DNA of 64,000 nucleotides from Cannabis sativa (Eukaryota; Streptophyta; Magnoliopsida; Rosales; Cannabaceae), in the NCBI RefSeq assembly GCF_029168945.1, contig NC_083609.1:25826001-25890000 (forward strand), read 5' to 3'. The notes beneath the pieces are model-generated. The model saw nothing but the letters and a program-made list of their open reading frames with translations. It had not been told where the DNA came from and searched no databases. Positions 8,970 to 20,618 of the stretch are shown piece after piece. Made by a program: the position numbers and the translations under genes. The stretch's first letter is position 1. Every line of letters starts with the position of its first letter.

Positions 8970-10425
8970 TGTTGGGATTTTATGCCCTAAATAAAACTAT
9001 TTCAATATAATCTGATTTGTTATCAATAGAAGATTAGAATACATTTATGTTTACATGTAGTTTTCATGTTTATGGTTTATGTTTACAAATTCTGTTCGGT
9101 CCAGAACATATAATTATTTACAATTACAGTGATATCAACACAGTGGAAGGTAATTGTGATTATATGCTTCAAAAGATAATGTCCTATGATTCATCAGTGC
9201 ACTGCATTTACACTGATGTGATAGTCAACGATAAAGCTTACTTAACCTTGGATAAGTGTTATGTTTTTTCCAAAACATTGGAAAAGTATGCTAGTATCGG
9301 ATGTATGGAGTATACATTGGATTGGGACCGATATTGATCTTGGTAAATATATTATAATCTTACCGTGGTATCTTTCTAAGTCAATATTACTGGTTGATCT
9401 TAGATCAAAAGATCTTAATCGTGACATGGTTAGGTTCGATCTCAAGAGTATTATTTATGTTCTTAGAGTTGTTAGTTAAAGCCTACCATTTGGTTCGGGG
9501 TCACACGTACAACTTGGGAGCATGATAGTACAATTGAGTGCGAGCGCTAAACATAGATATGGAATCTATAGCTTCTATCTGGACATAGAAGTGAAATGAA
9601 TATTTCCTTTGAGCTTGGCTTAATAGAGATAAATGGAAGAGTTCTTATTTTAGTGATTATATTAGTTTACTGTAATATCATTTATGGGAAGGTAAGTGTT
9701 TTAAGGATAAAATACATTGAGGGGTGAAACGGTAAATGTGTCCCTACTTGGTGTAAATCATCTATAGAGGATCTTTGATTATTGGGATTAGAACGATGGT
9801 TAAATTTTCATAGCGTATCTATATTTTGGAACATATATGTCGTTCTATATAATTGAGAGTGCAATTCCAAATCTATAGTGGTGCAAGGAGGAATTAATAA
9901 GTTAGGGAATTTACTTGGTAATTTCTAGATCTGCTTATTAGAAGCTCAGTTATATAGGCCCATGGTCCTCATGCTAGTTGAGACAATACTGCTTGTAAGA
10001 CTCGGATAATTGATTTTAATTAATTAATCATAATTCTAAAATTAGACTATGTCTTATTCATGAATTTTCACTAAGCTAGGGCTTAATTGTGAAAAAAATA
10101 GGTTTTAGGGTTTATTTATGAATTAAGAAACTTTATTGAGTTTAATTAATAAATATATTAAATGGTAATTTTATTTGATAATTATTTTAATTATTAAATA
10201 AATAGTTTTGACATTTAAGTGGTTGAATTGGAAAATATGACATTTGTGAAAGAATAGGATAAATAGTTGAAAAATGGCAAAATTGCAAGTGGTGGACCCA
10301 CATCCTATGGCCGGCCACTTATGCTCTTTTTTACCATTTATTTATCAAATTTTTAATGCCAAATAATTCAAACCTAAACCTAGAAAGATTCTTATAAATA
10401 AATAGTGATGATTTTGTTTAATAAA
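8970..10425 (+). mobile_element. LTR of old plus-strand Copia-type element (level 1)
   Basis: Starts TGTTGGGATTTTATGCCC and follows the same family as 31400 onwards and the reverse of 11733-13624. The 3' part is lost: LTR homology ends around GATGATTTT near 10420 and runs directly into pol relic sequence. Short open frames at 9047-9337 and 9261-9479 recur in other LTR copies and are not genes. Confidence 0.7.
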
Positions 10426-11732
10426 AGATCTTTTGATCTGATAGGGGTGGAAGAAGTTAATCTAGACTATATTCATAACTCCAAAGGATAACACTTCGGG
10501 GTGGAAGAAGCTATTGACATATGTAGTTCATTTTTTTTAACTTTGAACTCTAGACTATACTCAATACACCACAGTATATGTATGGCACGCATTCTTTGAT
10601 TAGACATGGATATAATATAATGAACAAATTAGCAATTATTAGAACTTATTCTTGATCCTGTAATTGTTCCAATTTACTGTAGTAATAGAAATTAATACCA
10701 ATGAAGTTCTTGGATATAGTATCACAGTACCTTATATCTGAGTGGGAGAATTTTTAAAATTCTAGCCCATCATTATTTGGATGACACTAGTGATAGCATA
10801 CTATAAAACTTTAAATAAAATTGAGAAAGTAAATCTAACCATTCATATGGATAGAAGTAAATTATCAAAATTATGAGGATACGATAGGAAATTTTATTAA
10901 GTTTATTCGAATGACTTAGGAAAAATACCTAATCCTTATGAAAAGTTTTATGGTATCTTTAATGATTACTTATTTTTAAGCAGGAGTTTTTACATTAATA
11001 CTAGATTGCTATGTTGATGACTTAGTCTAAAAGGACTTATAGTTTTAGATTAAGATAATATGTCACAACAAGATGTCCCTAAGAACCAATAGTAAGAGGT
11101 TAAGTGTACACTTGTGTATTACTTTAACCAGACTCCTACTGTTGAGTGGGAGCCATATAAGATGTAATCAAATAAGGAACATTAGGAGATAATCAAGAAA
11201 GAACTTCTGAAAGCGACCTATATGTTAGATGATAGGGGTGTACACTAGAATCTTTTTATCTACACGAACTCAAAATATTAGAGATGGTGGTTACTCTGGG
11301 GGTGGAGGAATTATTCTAGAAGGACGTAAAAACCCATCGATAATAATTTAGTTTTACCAGTGAAGCTAAATAACTTAGTTGTTTTCGAAAACACTAGAAA
11401 AGTTATTCAAACTGAAAAAAATTCTTAACTGTTTTAATCTCTATTCAATTTTAGATAGAATTAGAGATTCGTCTTCTGTATATTTAGATGCACTTAGTAA
11501 GCTATATAGATTTCAGTATCCCTAGAGGAGTAATGCATATAGAAAAATGATGTTGCATAATGTTTTATGAACACAAAGGAAGTAATGGTGGAGAAAGCAA
11601 TTGCTCACCACAGACTTACAGTTCCTGTAATTTGGGTTTAGTGTCAAATACACTACACTTGATCTGGATATCAAGACAATGGATTGATTGAAATGCACTT
11701 CTTGTTTTATGTTAGTGGAAGTGGTAGCTTGT
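10426..11732 (+). pseudogene. Copia-type pol relic (RT/RNase H part), level 1
   Basis: Degenerate plus-strand counterpart of the minus-strand relic at 13625-16250. Shared landmarks are GATAGGGGTGGA near 10440, TACTGTTGAGTGGGAG near 11138, and the GATGGTGGTTACTCTGGGGG block near 11285 corresponding to the RNase H start. It has many stops and no usable frame. It ends at 11732, where the related minus-strand element is inserted, and resumes as an LTR at 31400. Confidence 0.6.
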
Positions 11733-13624
11733 TGTTGGAAATTATTTTACCAGGATCTTAGATCTACTCACAAGTATGTTTATTAACATCCTAAATATGA
11801 ACTTTCTAAAACGATGAAATAAACACATATAAAGTTTAGGAAACCTTACATTGGGTGCAGCGGAATATAATGACTCCTTCCGTTCAGATATCTAGCCCTT
11901 GATTCCTTTCTGTAGCAGAGCATTATCAATATCTGAACCTGGATCTCTTTCTCTGAATCTTTGATGCTGAATCTCCTTTGCCGATGATCTTTCTTCACGA
12001 TCTTCCTCACTATGATTGAGGTATCACTTGATGTGTGTGGGCACTACTCTAATCACTAAGGATTTCGAAATCTCAATGAGGAAGAGAGAGAGAGTGGGTT
12101 CAGCCAAAGATAGGGAGAGAGAAGGCTCAGTTTTTTCTGAATGAAAAAGTAGAAAATTTAAGTGTAATTTTTCTGAAGCCTTCACTATCTATTTATAGCA
12201 TTCCACTAGGGTTAGGTTTGAATTATTTGGCATTAAAATAATGAAAATATCAGTTTAAATTGCCTATAAAAGTGGTTGGCCATGCTTAGTGGATTTGGGC
12301 CTCACTTTTTGCAATTTTGCAGTTTTATCTTTTCTGCATCTGATTTTCTCAAAAATGCCAATTTTCTAATTCAACCATTTAAATGCCAATTCTAACTATT
12401 TAATAACTATAAATAATTATTAAATAATATTGTCATTTATCATATTTATTAATTGAACCATACAAAGTATCATAATTAACAAATATGCCCCTATAAACTC
12501 TTTCTTTACAATTTCGCCCTTACTTAGTGAAAATTTCACAAATAGACATAGTCTAATTTGAGAATTATAACTGATTAATCAAAACCAATTACATGAGTCT
12601 TACAAGCAATATTATCTCAACTAGTGGGGGGACCATGGGTCTATATAACCGAGCTTCCAATAAGTAGATCAAGAATTTAGCACTAAAATTCACTAACTTA
12701 TTAATTCTTCGTTGAATCCACGCATAGAACTTAGAATTGCACTCTCAGTATATAGAATGCTCTATATGTTCCACCATATAGACACATCATTAGTTATCCA
12801 TTGTTATAATCCTAATATGATCAACGATCCTCTATATGAATGATCTACCGTAAAGGGATTAGATTACCGTTACACCCTACAATGTATTTTATCCTTAAAA
12901 CACTTGACCCCGTATAAATGATATTTCAGCTTATGTGAAATGAGTACTCCACCATTTATGTTCGTTTGGTCAAGCTCGAAGGAGATCATCCTTTGCTTAC
13001 TATTCGCCAAATAGAAGCTATAGATTCCATGTTTATGCTAGCGCTCCCACTCAATTGCACTACCGTGTTCCCAAAATGTACGTATCACCCTGACCTAAAA
13101 GTAGGCTTAACTAACAATTCAAGGAACACGAATAGCCTTTCAAGATTGAGCCTAATCATAACAGGATTAAGAACATTTGATCTAGGATCAACTAGGCGAT
13201 ATTGACTTGAATAGATATTACGGTAAGTTTAATAAATCTAAGTCAAAGTTCAATATCGGTCCCTTCTGATGCATACTCCATGCATCCAACCTGAGCTTTA
13301 CTTTAACCAATGCTCTGGAAAGAACATAGCACTTCTCCAAATGCAAGTAAACTCTGTTGTAGATTATCATATCAGTATAACCCTATGTCTGATAAATCTA
13401 GGAAACTTTATTCACATAGTCATGTTTACTTTCCAATGTGTTGACGGCACAATAAACAGGATCAAGTATGTGAAAAGGGTTTCAGATGAATTTATACATT
13501 ATGTACATATAATCATGAAATAAATCATGTGAACCATGCAACATTAAATGTTATTTCTGATCTATATTAATAAGTAAATCTGATTATATTGAAATGAGTT
13601 TTATTTAGGGCATAAAACCCAACA
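11733..13624 (-). mobile_element. 3' LTR of the level 2 element
   Basis: 1,892 bp with TGTTGG...CCAACA ends. It contains the intact counterpart (ATTTG at 12293-12297) of the site where the gypsy element entered the other LTR. It also contains CT/GA-rich leader-like sequence near 12080-12120. Confidence 0.85.
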
Positions 13625-16250
13625 AACTCCCACTTGCACTAATATAAAACAAAAAGTGTGTTTCAAATAATCTCAACACCTTGATATACAAATCAAGTGT
13701 AGTAGTAGTAAACTCCTCGTAATAGGATCTGAAAGTTTGAATTAACCATAACCTTTTCTCCACTATTACTCTTCCTTAATCACAAAATCATTGATAATGT
13801 GAAATTCCTCTCTATATGTCTACTCTCTTGGGATACTGGATTCTATATCTTTGGCAACTACTTTTGGTTAATCAGGAAATTAACACTAGTAGTTTAAGGC
13901 AATTTGGAATGATGCCAAAAATGTATAGAACATTCCTTAGACTGAATAAGTACCTTTCCTGCAACCTTAACATTCAGTCCCCCTCTGGTAGACCTAGAGA
14001 CTTCAGATAGGTTTTTACACTTCTCCAAAATCACTATTCCACCCCCAGAGTAACCACCATCTTATTAGAAATATTTACTAGCACATAGGCAAATTTCGAA
14101 ATCTGATATGGTGTAGTCTAAGAGTTTTAAACACACTCTTATAGACTAACATATAGTTCCTCTTCTTAATCTTAGGATTTACTTGATTGTCTTCCAATGT
14201 TCTTCTCCTGGATTAATCTGATACCTACTCATTACTCCCACTCAACAGCAGGTGCCTGGTCTAAGGCATACAAAAGCATATCTAAGACCTCTCACTGTTG
14301 ATATAAGAAATTCTTTCATGGTTTTATCTTTTCTGGAATAGTTAAGACTTTTCCTTAGATAAATAAAATCTATACCTAAGAAGTTGTGAAGCTTCTATAG
14401 ATTGCCATTAGAAAGAAAATGCTTCAGCATCTTACTAAAGTAAGTTGCTTGCATTAGAGTAGGAAATTGCCAGGTATACCACAAGCCATAGGTTTAGATA
14501 AACTCAAACTTATAATACTAGGAACAGGAAGTTTGTTAAGTCCATAGAATAGACTTATTAACTAAAATTTCCTTTTATGTCCTTGTAATAGAAAACTTTA
14601 GGTTATTCCATGTGAATGGATTAAACCATAGTTCTATTGGCTTTTCTTCTTAGTTTCTTATCTTGACAATCCATTACTTGTTTAAACTCACAATGGAATT
14701 TAATCACTAGTATCTCCCAAGTCATAAGAAGGTGAGTTCCTAGAAACTCTCCCACTACGACAAGGTACCGTGAATTATGTCGAAGAAAACTAAATGGTAT
14801 TAACCTCTTTGGTTGTGACAAGACAACAGAGGCAGTGGGATCATCATATGTTATATAAGATGATAGAACACTTTTGGAATCAAGAATTAAATATCTCCTT
14901 TATTTGCTACTTGTTTTTCAGACTTAGTCATTTTCTTAGAAAAGTAGTATTTGTTTGAACAAACACTTTCTTATCTATTGACAATGGGATGGTCCACCCC
15001 TAATCACTTAGAATAGCTAACAAACCATGGTTAACAGTTCTAGCTTTTCTTAAGATTTTGATTAGGTCATCTATGAATCTAGTAATGATTTACATTAAGT
15101 ACCCAACCATTACATCACTCTGAAATTGTATTACCATAGAAGGATTTAGGCAACGACTAGTAACTAACCATCAATATGCAACTCGAAATTTCTGGGGAGG
15201 TAAGTTTGGATATAATTCAAAAATCAATTTAATGATCTTTGAACTGCATATCTACTAACTATTTCTCCACCCCTATCAGTTCGCAAGATCTTTAACCACT
15301 TACCTTAATGGTTTTTCACCATTACTAGAAATTCATGAAATTTTTCAAACATTTCAAATTTCTATTGCATAAGGTAAAATCTAGAGTGATCGTTTTAAGA
15401 ATACAACGAAAACTCATATCCACCCATGAATGTACATCCATCTACGAATGAGATGATTATACTTTCAGTGGATATAGGCATATTAACTCTTTGCAGAGAT
15501 TGATCTTGTCAAATCCACTATGAACAAGATACAAATGCCATAGATTAAAAAAAATGTGGTAGTGTCTATGATGACATAGGTTTAGTTACATCAAAGAGTT
15601 CTTAGAATACTGCAAGTGGATCCTGGTCACAGAATACCTAACTCATATTCCATACAGTTTTAATCCATTAATAGAAGATGGATATTAAACACTTGAGAAA
15701 GTGTAACTGTATTGTATTCTGGAATTAGAAATATAAGAAAATTTCTGTTTGGATTCTAAAATTAAAGTCAAAGACTTAAATTCAACCAAATATAATGAGT
15801 AATTCTTTCTTGGACCACCACTACTAATACAAACTCTAAGTAAGATTTGCCCATACAAGTAGGAGATTTCTAAGATTGAGGATTTATATCAATTGGGAAT
15901 AGAATTTCGGGATTATAATCATATGCGTCATTTAATTTCTTAAGAGAAAATATAGAATGACATGAAATGATTTATAGACCATTCATCCAATGATATGTTA
16001 TAAAGCTAATTCGAAATGAATAAGCTAAGAGGAATTAGGATAATTTCGTTTAAAATAAGAATCCAACGATGCTTCGATTAGCGAAAGACAAAGTAATCTT
16101 ATTTATGTAATCTTCTTGTTTCATATTGTAAAAATACTAATCTAAGGTGTCATCAATTAATGAACAGCTAGATGTCGCATATACAATACTTATCTTTCGA
16201 GATCTAACACTATTATGTATGTCTAATGGTGAAAATCCACTAGGGATTTA
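13625..16250 (-). pseudogene. Dead Copia pol (RT and RNase H relics) of the level 2 element
   Basis: Next to the LTR, minus-strand AAGTGGGAGTT (13625-13636) is a classic Copia polypurine tract. Further upstream on the minus strand the translation VGVMSRYQINPGEEHWKTIK (around 14215-14275) is the end of a Copia reverse transcriptase. DGGYSGGG-like sequence near 14050 marks RNase H. GATAGGGGTGGAGAAATAG near 15270 belongs to an earlier RT part. Stops and frame changes occur every few dozen codons, including a TGA in the TGTTGAGTGGGA segment that is shared with other copies. No intact gag or integrase can be seen. Confidence 0.65.
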
Positions 16251-16460
16251 TCTCATTAGATAAACAAACATGTTGGACCAACAATGAAGATTCGAAATTA
16301 AACTACAACTTAATAACAGAAAATAACATGGTTCAATATAAATTCATACACAATTCAGAAATTATAAACATATAGCAAGTAGGAATGACTAGTGAAAATA
16401 CTAAAACATACAATCCTAAATAATTTCCAAGGTTTTTCAACAAACTGATACAGTGTCCCG

Positions 16461-16605
16461 TTTAGGCGAGAGTCAAAGCATCATCCATTGAATAGAGTTG
16501 TCAGCTCATCTAAAATGATAACCATTCTAGCAGCCTTTTATTCGATCAAGATTGGAATTCACCGTTTTCCCGTTTAGGCGAGAGTCAAGGCAATTCTATC
16601 TTATG
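16461..16605 (-). repeat. Repeated CCCGTTTAGGCGAGAGTCAA motif
   Basis: The 20-base motif occurs at about 16456-16475 and again at about 16570-16589. Weaker versions (CCATTAGGG, TTAGCGAAAGACAAAG) occur around it. The counterpart region at 61110-61330 shows CCCAGTAGGCGAGAGTCAA twice. Confidence 0.65.
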
Positions 16606-18483
16606 AGCTTCCACCATTGTTTCATAATTTGCAAGTCAAGTATGGTCGCCACCATTAGGGTGATCCATACCATACAAAACACTTACAAACTACTTATCAT
16701 GCGAGGTTAAACGATGCGAAATTGCTAATGAACGTTCCTCCATTAGGGAGGATTACTCACTAAAACAAACGCGGTGTAAAACCCACAATGGAGATCGAAT
16801 GTCTTAATAATAATCAAGCTCATTATTTAAAGTGAGTTGTATTTTCTTTGATTCTCTTTATTTAATTTATTTATTTTAAATATATATTTATTTAAAATTT
16901 CCAATTTAGAATGAAAAATTCTAAATATAAATTTTAATTTAATATTTATAAATTTTACTTAGATGGATATGAAAATAACATGAATTATTTTCATCTTAGT
17001 AATAATTTCTAATAAATATTTAGAAAAATATTCAATTTAAGTTGTTACAAAATTAATTTAAATTAATTTACAACTCAAATTTAATTTTCTATAAATATAT
17101 ATTGCATTTCGAAAAATTAAAGTATATAAGAATACAATTTTCGAAAAATGCATATTAAAATAAAAAATTAATCCTGGAAAAATTATTCTAATTTAATGTT
17201 GGCCCAAAATTAATTAATAAAATTAATTTACAACAAAAAATATAATTTTCCTATTTAATTAAATATATAAGAAAAATTTCAAATATTTAAGTATGATGAT
17301 GAAAATCAACTTAAATATTAATTTTCTATTTAATTAAATACACTAGAAAAATACTTCAAGCAAAAATATCACCTATCTAGATTTTCCTTTGACTAATTAA
17401 TTCAATTTCTAATAATATACTTTAATTCAATTTATTTTAAATTAATCAATAAATGAAAAAATCATTGATTTAAGTTGATCCAAGAATTGATTAAAATAAA
17501 TAATTAATTTACAACTTAATCTATTTTTCAAGATAAAATTCGAAATTCTAGCATTTAAGAAATGCAATTTCGAAAATTGATTAATAAAATAAAGAAAAAA
17601 TATATTTTGAAAATTATTTAAATTTAGTTGAAAAAATAAATTTCAACTAAAAATAATTTTCTATTTAATTAAATTTCATGAAAAAGAAATATTTAAGTAT
17701 GATGATGAAAATCAACTTAGATATTTAATTTTCAAATTAATTAAATGTATTAAATTCAAGAAATAAATAATTAAGTGTAGAGAAGGCTTAATTATTAATT
17801 TCTAGTTTAATACTAGGAAAAATATACTTAAAATAAATTGTACCAAAATTAATTAAATAATTAATTTCACAATTTATAATATTTTCCTATTTAATATTAG
17901 AAATAATAAGTAGTCTAGAAATAACTATCTAGAAAATATCTTATTTGACTAAGTATCTTTTCCACAAAATTTGAAAAAATATCTAATTTAAGTTGTATTA
18001 GAAAAAATCTAGAACTTAAATATTTTTCAAATTTAAATTTAATTAAATATCAAAAATTAAGTTGTAACCACTTAATTTGAAAATATTCCATTTTAAGTTA
18101 ATATTTGAAAAGATATTAACTTAAAAAATATCTAAAGAATCTTAATAACCAATGCCTAAAATTCCTCAACTTAATTTTGAAATTTTGAATTCAAAAGATA
18201 TTCAGATTTAAGTTGGTTAGTTGAAGATAACTAAATATCAACTTAAATAGGAATATTTAATGAAAAATTTAAATTAAGTTCCAGAAAGAATCTAGATGGT
18301 TATAATTCTATATTTAATTAAATACAAGAAAATACATATAGTTTAGCTTAGAATATAAAATTCTTTAAACTATGATTTTCTAAATTAATTTCAAAATAAA
18401 TGAAATTAATTATGTTGCTAATCAATTTTAATTAGGTTAAACTAGTGTAATTAACTTAGTACAATCATTCAAATCAGGCAAAT

Positions 18484-18575
18484 GGGCCTTCACAATTGGG
18501 GTGGTTTGTGTGAGGGGGTGCTGGGTTCAGTATGTTGTACCCACTTCTATGGCTCCCAACTCTCACACAAGGCCC
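18484..18575. repeat. GC-rich inverted-repeat block in leader
   Basis: TTGTGTGAG (18506-18514) pairs exactly with CTCACACAA (18562-18570), and GGGCCTT (18484-18490) with AAGGCCC (18569-18575). The core GGGTTCAGTATG...GTACCC adds a smaller stem. It stands out in a strongly AT-rich leader and recurs near 62800-62900. Confidence 0.7.
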
Positions 18576-20035
18576 AAAAGAGAGGAATTTAACCTTAATA
18601 AGAACAACTGTTATTAATTGAATAGGCCCAATAACTAAATGGGCCTAAATAAATTCTATCAAGAATTATGATAATTTATTTTAGCAACAACAACCTATAT
18701 GTATCTATAATCAAATTAAACACATAGGCTCACACAGACACACTTTGGATGGGTCATATCATGTTGCTAGGTCATACACAGATGAAAGAAGATTGTAAAT
18801 TATACCTGTTACAAATTATTATCTTGACCAAGGGAGCCATCAGATCATTAGATCTGGCAAAAAGTAACCATGGCTATTTGCAATCAAGTAATAATAGGTT
18901 TTGAAAACTTACACATAAGCTAAAACACATACTCCTGCAACAAGGTTAGCTGGATAGTTGGATGTAGGATTTATTTAATTTTAAATTAACTATTTAATTT
19001 CGAAAATAATTAATTAAATAATAAAAAAAATTCGCAAATTTTAAAAAAATTTGAAAAAATTCGAAAATTAAAAAAAAAAAATTTAAAATTAAACCTACAA
19101 TTTTGAAAAATTAGGTTTCAACCAACCTAAATATCATTTCAAAAATTTGCTAACTACTTTTAAATTTTAAATGTTATTTTAAAAATAAAAATTAAATAAA
19201 AATTAGAAAAGATAAATGAAATATCTTTTCAGATTTTAAATTTAATTTAAATAAATAAAATAACAAAATTTAAAAGTTAGCAAAATATCTTACATCTATT
19301 TAAAATTACATGATTATAAATATCTTATTTTAAATTTAAATAAGGTCAAAATATCTAAAAAGATTTAATAAAAAATCTTAAAAGATAAGATATAATTAAA
19401 AATATCTTAAAAGATAAGATATTTTAAAAAATATCTTAAAAGATTTTATAAATATCTTATAAAATCTGACTTTAAATTTAAAAAAAAAAATAAGATATAA
19501 TCAAATTTAAAAATAAGATAGATTTTTAAGCAAGAAGATAGATACTAATTCTATTCAAATTCAAATTACACTAATATCTTGAATCAAATTTAAAAAATAT
19601 TAAATTTATTCAAAATGATAATTAGAATTGAATTAGGAATAGTAATAGTATAAATACAAAACTATACAAAAAAATTGGAAGTTAATTCCATGAAAAAGCA
19701 TGAAAAATCGAAGAAAAACAAAAAAATTCGAAACTGTACGGACAGATTTGCGATCGCAGGAAAAAATCAGCACAGTCCCGATTTTTTCAAATCTTCAAAA
19801 AATCATAACTAATTCAAATAAAATCCAAATTAAGTTCTGTAAAAGGCTAACTTGCTTAATTTTTTCCATACTATCCAATAAAAATAATTCCAGAGATAAA
19901 ATCGCAATTATTTTTCACGAAAATTTCACAAACATCAATCAATCATCAAATAACACTCAATACAACATGATACCATCCAAAGAACATACAAACAATCGTT
20001 TTAAAGTCCAAATTTCTTGCAAGTAAATCAATTAC

Positions 20036-20051
20036 CATGGCTCTGAGGCCA
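20036..20051 (-). other. Primer-binding site, initiator tRNA-Met type (diverged)
   Basis: On the minus strand, TGGCCTCAGAGCCATGG follows two bases after the LTR end. It resembles the usual TGGTATCAGAGC primer site with two substitutions, which is consistent with Copia elements. Confidence 0.6.
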
Positions 20052-20053
20052 GT

Positions 20054-20618
20054 TGTTGGAAATTATTTTACCAGGATCTTAGATCTACTCACAAGTATGT
20101 TTATTAACATCCTAAATATGAACTTTCTAAAACGATGAAATAAACACATATAAAGTTTAGGAAACCTTACATTGGGTGCAGCGGAATATAATGACTCCTT
20201 CCGTTCAAATATCTAGCCCTTGATTCCTTTCTGTAGCAGAGCATTATCAATATCTGAACATGGATCTCTTTCTCTGAATCTTTGATGCTGAATCTCCTTT
20301 GCCGATGATCTTTCTTCACGATCTTCCTCACTATGATTGAGGTATCACTTGATGTGTGTGGGCACTACTCTAATCACTAAGGATTTCGAAATCTCAATGA
20401 GGAAGAGAGAGAGAGTGGGTTCAGCCAAAGATAGGGAGAGAGAAGGCTCAGTTTTTTCTGAATGAAAAAGTAGAAAATTTAAGTGTAATTTTTCTGAAGC
20501 CTTCACTATCTATTTATAGCATTCCACTAGGGTTAGGTTTGAATTATTTGGCATTAAAATAATGAAAATATCAGTTTAAATTGCCTATAAAAGTGGTTGG
20601 CCATGCTTAGTGGATTTG
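20054..20618 (-). mobile_element. 5' LTR of the level 2 element, part A
   Basis: The first 565 bp (plus-strand order) of the LTR, nearly identical to 11733-12297. It is broken at ATTTG (20614-20618), the left copy of the gypsy target duplication, and continues at 30064. Confidence 0.85.

Larger units (their letters stand above)
16251..20035 (-). mobile_element. AT-rich non-coding leader of the level 2 element
   Basis: About 3.8 kb between the primer site and the pol relic, dominated by A/T words (AATTAATTAAAT, TTAAGTTG). There is no coding potential; the open frame at 19700-20026 is on the opposite strand and low in complexity. It contains two structured parts: repeats of GGCGAGAGTCAA near 16460-16800, and a GC-richer block with inverted repeats at 18484-18575. 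Homologous sequence, diverged, occurs at about 60.8-63.0 kb. Confidence 0.6.

Noticed and set aside
9047..9479. Small open frames in the TGTTGGG-family LTRs (also near 12966, 13269, 30739, 31042, 31478, 31720)
   Set aside because: They recur only because the LTR is repeated, differ in length between copies and have no protein family features.
16800..18450. Possible satellite or matrix-attachment region because of regular AATTAA words
   Set aside because: No fixed period could be seen; the whole stretch aligns with the leader of the other Copia-type copy at about 61.5-62.8 kb, so it is element sequence.
19700..20026. 108-residue plus-strand frame in the AT-rich leader
   Set aside because: Composition is Asn/Lys/Ile-rich as expected from A/T sequence, on the strand opposite to the element, with no recognisable motif.
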